In this document: in pieces, positions 1 to 7,616 of the stretch | How the letters are laid out: each line of letters opens with the position of its first letter | Numbering within the stretch: the stretch's first letter is position 1 | NCBI GenBank assembly: GCA_964430695.1 | Contig: CAYSFO010000037.1 | Span: 1-15,020 of the forward strand | Direction: 5' to 3' | DNA: 15,020 nt | Source of the DNA: MGBC108787 sp964430695 | Lineage (GTDB): Bacteria; Bacillota_I; Bacilli_A; RF39; UBA660 | Notes under the pieces: model-generated | The model's database searches: none | The model's input: the letters and a program-made list of their open reading frames with translations, nothing else | Told to the model about the DNA's origin: nothing | Position numbers and translations under genes: made by a program

Positions 1-2
1 AT

Positions 3-56
3 ATTCTTATTTTATTATTGATTGTTATAATCATTCTCTTGATACTATTTAACTAA
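3..56 (+). CDS. possible C-terminal end of a membrane protein running in from the left edge
   Basis: One plus-strand frame is open from the left edge to a TAA at 54-56. It encodes about 17 residues, almost all Ile, Leu and Val, ending in Phe-Asn. This would fit a C-terminal transmembrane helix of a protein that starts outside the window. In such AT-rich DNA a short hydrophobic frame can occur by chance, and no upstream context is available, so the call is weak. Confidence 0.25.
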   Translation: MLILLLIVIIILLILFN

Positions 57-93
57 ATGATTAAATTCAAATGGGTTTTGGTTGAAAGAAAGG

Positions 94-130
94 TTAAAAA
101 AACACTATCCTTGTCAAAAGGAAGGTGTTT
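94..130 (-). terminator. Rho-independent terminator of the polA-pcp-mutM operon
   Basis: The arms 101-112 and 118-129 form a 12-position stem with one G-T wobble and one A-A mismatch, around a 5-nt loop. On the minus strand the hairpin is followed by a run of seven T. It lies about 80 nt past the mutM stop and has no matching T-run on the plus strand, so it should terminate minus-strand transcription. The sequence between it and mutM (131-206) contains no gene that I can see. Confidence 0.7.
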
Positions 131-206
131 GCAAAAAAACGGCAAGCACTTATACAAAGTGTCTCGCTTAAATTAAGCATAATATAATTTTATATAGATG
201 TAAAGG

Positions 207-1025
207 TTATTTTTGACAAAATGCACAATAATAAGTACTTCGTCCATTTATTTTTTCGTTTTTAATTGGATTATGACAAACTTTACATTCTTCACTCTCT
301 CGTTTATGTACCATTAACTCTTGTTGAAATCTTCCTGTTACTCCAAGACTAGAAGTATAACTTTTAATTGTTGTTCCACCAAGTTCCATCGCTCTTTTAA
401 TTATTTTTTCAGAACTTTCTACAATTCTTTCTGCTTCTTTTTTTGTAATTTCACATCCCCATTTAAAAGGATTGATACCTGATGCAAATAAAACTTCATT
501 TGCATAAATATTTCCAAGACCACTAATAATTGTTTGATCAAGTAAAATTGTCTTAATTGGCAATTTTTTATTTTTAAATTTCTCTAATAAATGTTCTGCC
601 GTTAAATCTTTATCTCCTGGTTCATACCCTTGTTTTTGAATTGCTTCTGTTGTTTCTAATTCCTCTTTTTTAATTAAGTTCATCCGTCCAAATTTACGAG
701 TATCATGATATCTTAAATCCGTATCATCATCGAATGTAAAAATGACATGTTCATGTTTTTCTATTGGTTCATTTCTATTTTTTAAGAAATATTTTCCTTC
801 CATACGCAAATGACTCAATAAGTAATAATCATGAAGTTCAAAAATCAACCACTTTCCCCTTCTTTTTATATCAACAAATTCATTATTTTCTAAATTTTTT
901 TTAAATTCTTTACCATCTGATTCAATCATTCTTTCATAAAGAATTTTTACAGTTTTAATTCTCTTATACAAAATTTGTCTTTTTAAAGTATTTCTAACCG
1001 TTTCTACTTCAGCTATCTCTGGCAT
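207..1025 (-). CDS. mutM: formamidopyrimidine-DNA glycosylase (MutM/Fpg)
   Basis: This is a bifunctional DNA glycosylase/AP lyase of base-excision repair that removes 8-oxoguanine and formamidopyrimidines. The 272-residue length is normal for the family. It begins MPEIAEVETV, so the catalytic N-terminal Pro and following Glu are present (the family consensus is MPELPEVETV). The conserved Lys lies in RRGKW. The DNA-binding segment carries SGLGNIYANE, and a C-terminal zinc finger is formed by C247, C250, C267 and C270. The ATG lies 3 nt after the upstream gene's stop, with a purine-rich ribosome-binding site inside that gene's end. It is the last gene of a minus-strand operon after polA. The polA-mutM pairing is common in Firmicutes and makes functional sense, since gap filling follows base excision. 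Confidence 0.96.
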   Translation of the reverse strand: MPEIAEVETVRNTLKRQILYKRIKTVKILYERMIESDGKEFKKNLENNEFVDIKRRGKWLIFELHDYYLLSHLRMEGKYFLKNRNEPIEKHEHVIFTFDDDTDLRYHDTRKFGRMNLIKKEELETTEAIQKQGYEPGDKDLTAEHLLEKFKNKKLPIKTILLDQTIISGLGNIYANEVLFASGINPFKWGCEITKKEAERIVESSEKIIKRAMELGGTTIKSYTSSLGVTGRFQQELMVHKRESEECKVCHNPIKNEKINGRSTYYCAFCQK

Positions 1026-1028
1026 AAT

Positions 1029-1532
1029 TCACTTCTTTTCTTTTAATAACTTTTGTTTTATATAATCATCCATGGCATTTGTAAATTCATTGAGTTCATG
1101 AAAATTTTTAGAAAAAGGGACATGAATAAAAATCACTTTGGTATCCAAATTGTTTTCATATATATATTTTAACACATGAAAATAAGCATAATTACAATAA
1201 GAATTACCTGGATGTTTACTTAATTTGTAATTTATTTTTTCTTCTTTTAGGAAAGATAGATACTCTTCTAATGGAAAATTGGTTTTAAAAATTTCTATTT
1301 TTATTTTACTTTCAACTTCTATAGCTATTTGTTTTATTCTCGGTTTTCTACCAAACATAATGACATAATCATAGTTGTTATCTTGAAAACATTTCTGTAC
1401 TTCTTTCTCTATCTTATTAAAATCATTTGTAAAAAGAAATTGCTCTACTGGACTAGAAATATTTGCTAATAAAGTTAAAACTATACTTTTTCTTGCTTTA
1501 TAACCAGTTAGTAAAACATTAGATTTTTTCAT
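1029..1532 (-). CDS. divergent pyroglutamyl-peptidase I-like protein (peptidase C15 fold)
   Basis: The 167-residue product resembles pyrrolidone-carboxylate peptidase, which removes N-terminal pyroglutamate from peptides. The N-terminus has VLLTGY, matching VLLTGF of the family. A YCNYAYFHVL segment matches the catalytic-Cys region, and FIHVPF matches the catalytic-His strand. Two departures stand out. It is about 45 residues shorter than typical family members and lacks the FDPFGG substrate loop. In the segment aligning with PERVAIN, which carries the catalytic Glu in the family, it reads IKQIAIE, so that Glu appears to be Lys. The fold is likely; classical activity is doubtful. The start has AAGGAG 8 nt upstream. 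The gene sits between polA and mutM, 25 nt after the polA stop and 3 nt before mutM. Confidence 0.7.
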   Translation of the reverse strand: MKKSNVLLTGYKARKSIVLTLLANISSPVEQFLFTNDFNKIEKEVQKCFQDNNYDYVIMFGRKPRIKQIAIEVESKIKIEIFKTNFPLEEYLSFLKEEKINYKLSKHPGNSYCNYAYFHVLKYIYENNLDTKVIFIHVPFSKNFHELNEFTNAMDDYIKQKLLKEKK

Positions 1533-1557
1533 ACAATGTTCTCCTTAAAACACTTAA

Positions 1558-4137
1558 TTATTTTGTTTCATACCAATCCGTTCCGAAATCACTACTTACT
1601 TTTAATGGTACAGATAGCTCTATTGCATTTATCATTTTCTCACTTACGATTTTAGTTACAAGTTCTTTTTCACTTTCCACTAAATCAATAATTAATTCAT
1701 CATGCACTTGGATTACCAATTTGCTTTTAATATGAAGACGATTAAATTCCTCATAAATTTCAATCATTGCTTTTTTTATGATATCGGCGCTTGTTCCTTG
1801 AATCGGTGTATTTAGTGCTATTCGCTCTCCCGCTTGACGTACCATATATTGTCCCGAATTTAATTCATCAATTACTCTTTTACGATTAAATAGTGTTCTA
1901 ACAGAACCTTTTTGATAAGCAGTAGCAATGATATCATCCATATATTTTTTAACGCCTGGATAAAGTTCATAATATTTTTCAATAAATTGTTTTGCCTCTT
2001 TGGAACTAATTTCAAGGTTTTCTCCTAATCCAAAACCGCTAATTCCATATACAATTCCAAAAATAACTGCTTTTGCTGTAGAACGCATTTTTTTACTAAC
2101 AGCAACCTCTGGTACTCCATAAATATCAGCAGCTACTTTTGTATGGATATCCGCATCCTTTTGAAAAGCTTCAATTAGTTCTTTACATTCAGAAATATGA
2201 GCAAGTATTCGAAGTTCAATTTGAGAATAATCAGCACTTAGGAAACAATCATTGCTTGGAAGAAAGGCTTTACGAATTTTTCTTCCTCCTTCATCTCGAA
2301 CAGGTATATTTTGAATATTTGGTTCAACAGAAGATAGCCTTCCTGTTCTTGTTAGTGTTTGCTTAAAAATCGTATGCACACGACCATCTTCATAAATATA
2401 ATTTTCTAATCCTTCTAAATAAGTAGAATAGATTTTAGAAATATTTCGATATTCTAAAACTTTTTCAATCACTGGATGACTTCCTAGAAGTTTATGCATA
2501 ACTTTCACATCCGTCTTATACCCTTTTTGGGTTTTTACTCCTCCAGGCAAACCTAATTTTATAAATAAAATCTCTCCTAATTGTTTGGTACTTGCTATAT
2601 TAAATTCTTCTCCTACCAAATTATAGATTTCATTAGAGACACGATCAATTTTTACTTTTAATTCTGCTTTCATATCGTCAAGAATTTGCTTATCTACTTT
2701 TACACCCGTAATTTCCATATCAGCAAGTACTCTTACTAAAGGTAATTCAATATCATTATATAAATCAAACATTTCTTCTCGTTTTAAATCCATAAGAAAC
2801 TTTTCCTGTGTATCAAATAAATACTTACTTTTTAAGCTTAAATCATTTTTTACTTTTTCTAACTCAAAAGCATTTTTAGCAATGGTATCTTCATATAAAT
2901 CCACTTCATATCCTTCTGGCTTCATCAAATACGCAATATCATCTTTAATTGCATAATTCAAAAGATAAGAAACAAGCATTAAGTCATAAGAAACTTTTGG
3001 TGCATCAATTCCAAGTTTATGTAAACACACAATATTTTTCTTTTGGTCAAAAGTATACAATGTTTTATTATTTAAAAGGGGCAAACATTCTTTAATTAAT
3101 TCTTTTTTAATAAAATAAGTATTGTTTTTATCCGTTAAAGCCATACCTAAAATATTTCCTATATGATAATTCGTATGGTCTACTTCTATATAAAAAGAAA
3201 CTTCTTCTTCTAATTTTAACTCTGTAACATCTTCAATTTCTTTTACATTTTCTAAAGAAATATTTTCTTCTTCTCTATCCATTTTCTTTAAAAGAGAATA
3301 AAATTCTAATTCTTCATAAAGAGAACATAAATCTTTATTATCTTTCGGAGCATATTTTAAATCTTCTAAAGTTTTAATTTCTAGAGGAACTTCTTTATAG
3401 ATTGTAGCAATTTCTTTACTGATAAACGCCATTTCTTTGTCAAGAATTAGTTTTTCTTTTGTTTTTCCTTTAATTTCATCAATATGTTCATAAATACCTT
3501 CAATTGTTTTATAAGTGGATAACAAATTAAGAGCTGTTTTTTCTCCAATTCCTTTAACACCAGGAATATTATCAGATGCATCTCCAGCTAAAGCTTTTAA
3601 ATCTATTACATTTATCGGTTCAATTTTATACTCAGCAAAAAAAGTAATGGGATTGTATCTGACATGTCCTTTTTGTTTCAAAAGTTTGATATCAACTTGA
3701 TCATTCATTAATTGCAAAAGATCTTTATCACTCGATACAATTGTTGCTATAAAATCAGGATCTTCTACCACCTTCTTAGATAAAGTCCCAATAATATCAT
3801 CTGCTTCATAGGGAGCAAGTTCAAAATAACAAATTCCCATTGCCTCTAAAATTTTACGAGCATAAGGCATTTGTTTAATAAGTTCATTTGGAGTTTCTTT
3901 ACGTCCATCTTTATAAAAAGCATATTTTTCTGCTCGAAAGTTTTTTCCAATATCAAATGCAACCGCAATATATTCAGGTTGTTCTTCTAAAATAATTTTA
4001 TTCATCATCGAAACAAAACCATATAAAGCATTCGTTGGAAATCCTTTGGAATTTTTCATGATAGATCCAGAATAAGCGGTAGCGTAATAGCTACGAAATA
4101 GTAAATTATTACCATCTACTAATATTAATTTTTTCAT
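1558..4137 (-). CDS. polA: DNA polymerase I
   Basis: This is family A DNA polymerase, for Okazaki-fragment processing and repair synthesis. The ATG at 4135-4137 is chosen because GGAGG (4143-4147) lies 5 nt upstream. A GTG 12 nt further up overlaps that site and is unlikely. The 859-residue product has an N-terminal 5' nuclease (FEN) domain of about 290 residues, a middle 3'-5' exonuclease-like domain and a C-terminal polymerase. Motif A (ADYSQIELR), motif B (K...FGIVYG) and motif C (QVHDEL) are present. The exonuclease-like domain lacks the DxE pair at its start (YIEVDH replaces the FDTET type), so proofreading is probably lost, as in Bacillus Pol I. In motif B an Ile stands where Asn precedes the conserved Phe (codon ATT). 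It is the first gene of a three-gene operon with mutM. Confidence 0.97.
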   Translation of the reverse strand: MKKLILVDGNNLLFRSYYATAYSGSIMKNSKGFPTNALYGFVSMMNKIILEEQPEYIAVAFDIGKNFRAEKYAFYKDGRKETPNELIKQMPYARKILEAMGICYFELAPYEADDIIGTLSKKVVEDPDFIATIVSSDKDLLQLMNDQVDIKLLKQKGHVRYNPITFFAEYKIEPINVIDLKALAGDASDNIPGVKGIGEKTALNLLSTYKTIEGIYEHIDEIKGKTKEKLILDKEMAFISKEIATIYKEVPLEIKTLEDLKYAPKDNKDLCSLYEELEFYSLLKKMDREEENISLENVKEIEDVTELKLEEEVSFYIEVDHTNYHIGNILGMALTDKNNTYFIKKELIKECLPLLNNKTLYTFDQKKNIVCLHKLGIDAPKVSYDLMLVSYLLNYAIKDDIAYLMKPEGYEVDLYEDTIAKNAFELEKVKNDLSLKSKYLFDTQEKFLMDLKREEMFDLYNDIELPLVRVLADMEITGVKVDKQILDDMKAELKVKIDRVSNEIYNLVGEEFNIASTKQLGEILFIKLGLPGGVKTQKGYKTDVKVMHKLLGSHPVIEKVLEYRNISKIYSTYLEGLENYIYEDGRVHTIFKQTLTRTGRLSSVEPNIQNIPVRDEGGRKIRKAFLPSNDCFLSADYSQIELRILAHISECKELIEAFQKDADIHTKVAADIYGVPEVAVSKKMRSTAKAVIFGIVYGISGFGLGENLEISSKEAKQFIEKYYELYPGVKKYMDDIIATAYQKGSVRTLFNRKRVIDELNSGQYMVRQAGERIALNTPIQGTSADIIKKAMIEIYEEFNRLHIKSKLVIQVHDELIIDLVESEKELVTKIVSEKMINAIELSVPLKVSSDFGTDWYETK

Positions 4138-4159
4138 TACATCCTCCACATATAACTAT

Positions 4160-4168
4160 ATTATAGCA
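4160..4168 (-). promoter_or_regulatory. extended -10 promoter for polA
   Basis: On the minus strand the sequence reads TGC-TATAAT, a perfect -10 hexamer (4160-4165) with the TG extension at 4167-4168. I see no good -35 box at 16-18 nt spacing, which fits an extended -10 promoter. Transcription would start near 4153, leaving a leader of only about 15 nt that holds the GGAGG ribosome-binding site. It separates polA from the upstream lysR-type gene on the same strand. Confidence 0.55.
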
Positions 4169-4213
4169 TAGAAAATGCACGGCTCTTGAATTATTTGCAA
4201 AGGGCAATTGTTT

Positions 4214-5104
4214 TTACTTATTCTTATCTTCTAACAACATTTTTAAAAATTCATGACTCCCTTTTGACAAATAATTATTTTTTAAAGAAATAATTCCAAA
4301 ATCTCTTTTAGGTATCTTAGGAGTTACATTTAATTCATATACTTCTTTATTTTTTATTTCTTTTTCGATATATTCTTTGGTAACTACACCGACTCCATAC
4401 CCAATTTTGGTAAATTCAATTAATAAATTAGAACTAGCAATTTCTAGAATACTATTTAATTTTGCTTGGTTATCTTCATAATATTTTTCAATATAATCCC
4501 TAGAACTCGATGGACGTTTTTGAAGTAATATAGGGTAATTTGCTAACTGTTGTAATTCTAAGTTCTTTCCGATTAATTCTTTATAAGAATCGTTTACAAT
4601 AAAGATATCTTGCGTTTGACCAATTTTTGTATAAATAAAATCATCTACCATTTTAAACGGAAATTTAGCAATAATAAAATCTATCTTTCCTTTTTTCATT
4701 TGCTCTTTTAATACACTTGTGGGGTCGGTACTAATTTCAAAGATAATATGAGGATGTATTTTATGAAACTCACGAATATAAGGCAAAAGATAGGTTTTTG
4801 CAAGTGTTGTACTACTTCCAATTCGAATCGTTCCTAATAAAAGGTCATTATTATCGCTTATTTTTTTCTCCGCAAGTTCAAAAGCATTTAAAGCATTTTT
4901 AATATCTTGTAATATAAGTTCTCCTTCTTTTGTTAAATTGATTCCTTTTTGACTTCGATTAAATAATTTACAATTTAAATACTCTTCTAAATTTTTTATT
5001 TGTTTCGTAATTGCCGGTTGTGAAATATGTAATTTAACACTTGCTGCAGAAATACTTCTTGAATGAGCAACTTCATAAAACAATTTCCATAAATCTAAAT
5101 TCAT
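4214..5104 (-). CDS. LysR-family transcriptional regulator
   Basis: The 296-residue product has the standard LysR layout. An N-terminal winged helix-turn-helix occupies about residues 1-60 (SISAASVKLHISQPAITKQI, then LEEYLNCKLFNR and LTKEGE). A linker helix follows, and an effector-binding domain runs from about residue 90 to the end (GTIRIGSSTTLAKTYLLP). The ATG has a strong GGAGG 5 nt upstream. The gene is divergent from the HD-domain gene at 5195, the usual arrangement for a LysR regulator and its target; an inverted repeat lies between them. The effector cannot be named from sequence. No clear terminator follows the stop, so some read-through into polA is possible. Confidence 0.92.
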   Translation of the reverse strand: MNLDLWKLFYEVAHSRSISAASVKLHISQPAITKQIKNLEEYLNCKLFNRSQKGINLTKEGELILQDIKNALNAFELAEKKISDNNDLLLGTIRIGSSTTLAKTYLLPYIREFHKIHPHIIFEISTDPTSVLKEQMKKGKIDFIIAKFPFKMVDDFIYTKIGQTQDIFIVNDSYKELIGKNLELQQLANYPILLQKRPSSSRDYIEKYYEDNQAKLNSILEIASSNLLIEFTKIGYGVGVVTKEYIEKEIKNKEVYELNVTPKIPKRDFGIISLKNNYLSKGSHEFLKMLLEDKNK

Positions 5105-5140
5105 TATAACCTCCAGTTATAGTTCTTATAAATATTATAT

Positions 5141-5157
5141 ATTTTTATTATAAAAAT
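5141..5157. promoter_or_regulatory. inverted repeat, candidate LysR operator
   Basis: The site is ATTTTTAT-T-ATAAAAAT, two perfect 8-bp arms around one base, in the 90-bp space between the divergent lysR-type and HD-domain genes. It lies just upstream of a candidate -10 for the plus-strand gene. LysR proteins bind AT-rich dyads in such positions. The region is extremely AT-rich, so chance symmetry is a real alternative. Confidence 0.35.
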
Positions 5158-5162
5158 TTCTG

Positions 5163-5171
5163 TGGTATATT
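5163..5171 (+). promoter_or_regulatory. candidate extended -10 promoter for the HD-domain gene
   Basis: The sequence TGG-TATATT (hexamer 5166-5171) is an extended -10 element about 24 nt upstream of the ATG at 5195, with no clear -35 box. That weakness fits a promoter needing an activator such as the divergent LysR-type regulator. Confidence 0.35.
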
Positions 5172-5194
5172 TCAAGTAGAAAGAAGGTAGTAAT

Positions 5195-5938
5195 ATGCAA
5201 ATGATATGGAATAATGCAAATGAGGTAGATAAAACCTATCATGAATTATTAAAGTTTTGTGAAGCACAAGGATTTGAAAATTCTTTAAAGGCTTTGCCGT
5301 ATGCAAAAAAATTACATGATAAAGTAAGTAAACCTCGCAGAGGAAATGGACTTCCTTATTTTTCACATCCTTTATTTGTGGCAATCAATTTAATGGCTCG
5401 TGGAGTCGTTTGTGATGATTCTATTGCAACTTCCATACTTCATGATACGAAAGAAGAAGATCCAACCTGTACTTTAAGAGATTTAGATGTAAGTGATACA
5501 ATTAAAAAGAGAATTGATTTACTAACATTTCAAAAAGGAGAATTAGAAAAAAGATTAGCTTTATTACTTTATATGAAAAGAATAGTCACTGAAGGAGATG
5601 CAATAACAAACTTAGTAAAAGATGATGATCGTTTTCATAATCTTTCCACTATGACAGGAGGAGCTTTTTATAAAGAAAAAATGCTCGATTATACGGATGA
5701 AACAAAAGCATTATTTTATCCAAATTTTGATGTCCAGCGCAGTAATTTTCCTGCATATGCTTGTCAATTTGATGTTTTAGAATATGATATACATGCTTTA
5801 GTTAATTTGGCAGAAAATATATGGACAATACCAACAAAAGCAGAACAGGAAGCAGCTAAAAAGCAAAAAGAATTAAAAAGACAATTGATATTTCCTACTC
5901 CAAGTAGTTTAGATGAAAAACTCGTTCAATATTTTTAA
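5195..5938 (+). CDS. HD-domain protein related to the (p)ppGpp hydrolase domain of Rel/SpoT
   Basis: The 247-residue protein contains the metal-dependent HD phosphohydrolase pattern in the Rel/SpoT order. PYFSHP carries His58, ILHDTKEED carries the HD pair His83-Asp84 followed by Glu87-Glu88, and VKDDDRFHNL contains the second conserved Asp and Asn159 (compare VKLADRLHN in Rel). Rel has HDVVED, so the second acid of that motif is Glu instead of Asp here. There is no synthetase, TGS or ACT domain and the protein is short, so it resembles a stand-alone alarmone hydrolase (MESH1-like). Another nucleotide substrate is possible. GAAGG lies 7 nt before the ATG; a second ATG at 5201 could also serve. 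It is likely controlled by the divergent LysR-type regulator. A terminator follows directly. Confidence 0.75.
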   Translation: MQMIWNNANEVDKTYHELLKFCEAQGFENSLKALPYAKKLHDKVSKPRRGNGLPYFSHPLFVAINLMARGVVCDDSIATSILHDTKEEDPTCTLRDLDVSDTIKKRIDLLTFQKGELEKRLALLLYMKRIVTEGDAITNLVKDDDRFHNLSTMTGGAFYKEKMLDYTDETKALFYPNFDVQRSNFPAYACQFDVLEYDIHALVNLAENIWTIPTKAEQEAAKKQKELKRQLIFPTPSSLDEKLVQYF

Positions 5939-5949
5939 CAAAAGAAAAA

Positions 5950-5986
5950 TACTAATTTGCAAATTCAAGCAAATTAGTACTTGTTA
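5950..5986. terminator. bidirectional terminator between convergent genes
   Basis: Perfect 11-bp arms at 5950-5960 and 5969-5979 enclose an 8-nt loop. The hairpin is followed by a T-rich stretch on the plus strand and flanked by an A-rich stretch (5941-5949) that gives a T-run on the minus strand. It sits between the convergent HD-domain gene (ends 5938) and the surface-protein gene (ends 6003) and can serve both. Confidence 0.8.
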
Positions 5987-6002
5987 TTTTTATATTAACA
6001 AT

Positions 6003-7515
6003 CTACCCAATTTCAATTTGGAATGGGTTTTTTTTACTACCGTCTCCGCTTTGATATTTCACTGTTGACCTTAGATGGAAGACAGGACGGGAGTAGCTTT
6101 GATTAAAGTAGCTAACAGACACGTCTAGCGAACCTCCATTTCGAATGAAGTAGGCCATAGGTGTAGACCATGAATTGGAAAGAGATAATGTCCATTGTTC
6201 AAACGAAGAAGCAAACAACCAATCATTATTTTTACAATCAGCCACACTACTTCCATTCCATGAATATAAACTTGTCGTTAAACATGTATTTCTATTTACA
6301 CTACTTCCTCCACTCGTTGCGTATCCATAATCGCTAGCATACATTAGTCCAATTTTTCCCACAGAATAAATTGTACCCTTAGAAGAAAACCCACCGACGG
6401 TACTTCGCTCATCACCATACAGACGAGAGGTGAAGAGAAACGAATTACTTGCAGAACTTCCCCCTAAGTACCACTTTGTATCTTCTATATATTTTTGATA
6501 ACTACTTATACTATTCCAGTAGGTTTGATTTAATATTTCTGTATTTAATGTACTTTTTGTCCAGTCATCACTTTCGTTACTTTTGCTTCCACTCCAGTAA
6601 ACATATTTATATTTAGCAGCTTTGATTAGTTTTACTCTATTTTCATAAGGACTATCTTCGCTACTTTGTGTTGGGATGACTCCGATAATCCTATATAATT
6701 GATCATCTGTACAATTTCCACTTGCTTCTAGACATACATAGTTATGGACATAGTTTTCTTCATCTATGTCTCCACCTACATATCGATAATCTACTAGTGC
6801 ATTAGTTCCTGTTTGTTCTGTTTCTTCATGTTCTTGTCTTATGATACTAGAATCTGTTAAGGTTTTAGCAATTAAGTAATCACTAAATAGCGTTGTGGAT
6901 GGGGTTACATAATATACGTTACATTCCATTCCCTCATCATAACTTTTTACTGTTTCTTCTTTTGTATTTTCATTGTAACTTGCTGTTCCTTTATTACATG
7001 TCATATTTTTATATAAATATGTACTTTTATCTGGTTTTTCTTTTACTTCTTCTTCATCTATATAATATTTAAATATAGAGTTAAATTCTATACTACAGGT
7101 TGTTGCTGTTTTTATTTGTCCTTTTATTGTTACTTCCCAATTAGTATAATCCCATGTTCCACTCATTTCTTCTGTATCACAGGTTACTGTTACTGTATAG
7201 TTTCTATCACTTGGTATTTCTGTTACTGTCTCTCCATCTACGAGTATAGCAAGTTCCAAGTCATTATTCTTTTTTGTAAAGTTTGGTATTCTTCCTTTTA
7301 ATACATTAAACTCTAACTTTTCTTCATATAGAGCAAATGTTTTAAATAGCGTAATTCCTCCAACAATTAATAGTATTCCTACAATAGATGCAATTACTAT
7401 CCTTTTTTGTTTCTTGTTTTTGCTAAACCGTTCTAGTCTTTCTGGGTTCCTATCTAATATACCCCCCCCCCAGATGACTATTTCTGGTTGGGAGGTTTAA
7501 ATTTCTTTTTTTCAT
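6003..7515 (-). CDS. membrane-anchored surface protein, out of frame at a G10 tract (probable phase-variable gene, OFF state)
   Basis: A strong ribosome-binding site (AGAGGAGG, 7525-7532) precedes an ATG at 7513-7515. That frame hits ten G (7462-7471) and stops a few codons later (TAG, 7450-7452). The long frame, open from 7496 to the TAG at 6003-6005, has no ATG or GTG start; its first possible start is TTG at 7257-7259, without an obvious ribosome-binding site. Removing one G joins the two into 503 residues. The joined protein would have a basic cytoplasmic N-terminus, one membrane helix (about residues 39-57, KKQKR then IVIASIVGILLIVGGITLF), two Cys-paired extracellular segments (the first with WDYTNW) and a C-terminal domain ending in SRPVFHLRSTVKY and SGDGSKKNPF. 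I recall the same ending in many paralogues of gut Bacilli. Function is unknown; surface interaction is inferred. Sequencing error in the homopolymer is the main alternative. Confidence 0.75.
7462..7471 (-). repeat. G10 homopolymer (C10 on the plus strand) at the start of the surface-protein gene
   Basis: Ten consecutive C on the plus strand read as ten G in the coding strand, 14 codons after the ATG. It is by far the longest G/C run in this AT-rich window; the next is six G at 11209-11214. With 10 G, or with 11, the ATG frame stops shortly after the tract. With 9, and by the same logic 6 or 12, it continues through the whole protein. Such tracts expand and contract by slipped-strand mispairing. 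Confidence 0.85.
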
Positions 7516-7543
7516 TTTCTTTTTCCTCCTCTATTATGTATTC

Positions 7544-7574
7544 ATAATATCACATTTTTTTCTATTTTTGTAAA
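7544..7574 (-). promoter_or_regulatory. promoter of the surface-protein gene
   Basis: On the minus strand an extended -10 (TGA-TATTAT, hexamer 7544-7549) lies 19 nt after a TTTACA -35-like box (7569-7574). The expected start point is about 10 nt upstream of the AGAGGAGG ribosome-binding site. The presence of promoter, ribosome-binding site and ATG just upstream argues that the gene is a working locus with a frame break, not decayed DNA. Confidence 0.5.
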
Positions 7575-7583
7575 TTATTTTTT

Positions 7584-7616
7584 TTTATAAAAAAAGAAGC
7601 ACTATTTTGCTTCTTT
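7584..7616 (-). terminator. Rho-independent terminator of rplS
   Basis: Arms 7593-7600 and 7609-7616 form an 8-bp stem (AAAGAAGC with GCTTCTTT) around an 8-nt loop. On the minus strand the stem runs into a T-run. The hairpin overlaps the last codons and stop of rplS, a compact arrangement. It isolates rplS from the surface-protein gene downstream. Confidence 0.8.

Noticed and set aside
150..180. Small hairpins (CACTT/AAGTG and GCTTA/TAAGC) between the mutM stop and its terminator.
   Set aside because: The stems are only 5 bp, have no T-run and are expected by chance in such DNA.
2139..3700. Plus-strand open frames of 60-75 codons inside polA (2139-2366 and 3515-3700).
   Set aside because: They are antisense shadows of a well-conserved gene, with no ribosome-binding site or recognisable protein.
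6026..6033. A8 homopolymer (coding strand) near the 3' end of the surface-protein gene as a second slippage site.
   Set aside because: Runs of eight A/T are common in this AT-rich sequence, and a slip here would alter only about the last ten residues.
7462..7515. Treating the surface-protein gene as simply decayed (pseudogene).
   Set aside because: Only one frame break is present and it falls exactly in the G10 tract. Promoter, ribosome-binding site, membrane helix and the 418-codon remainder are intact, which fits a switch or a homopolymer length error better than decay.
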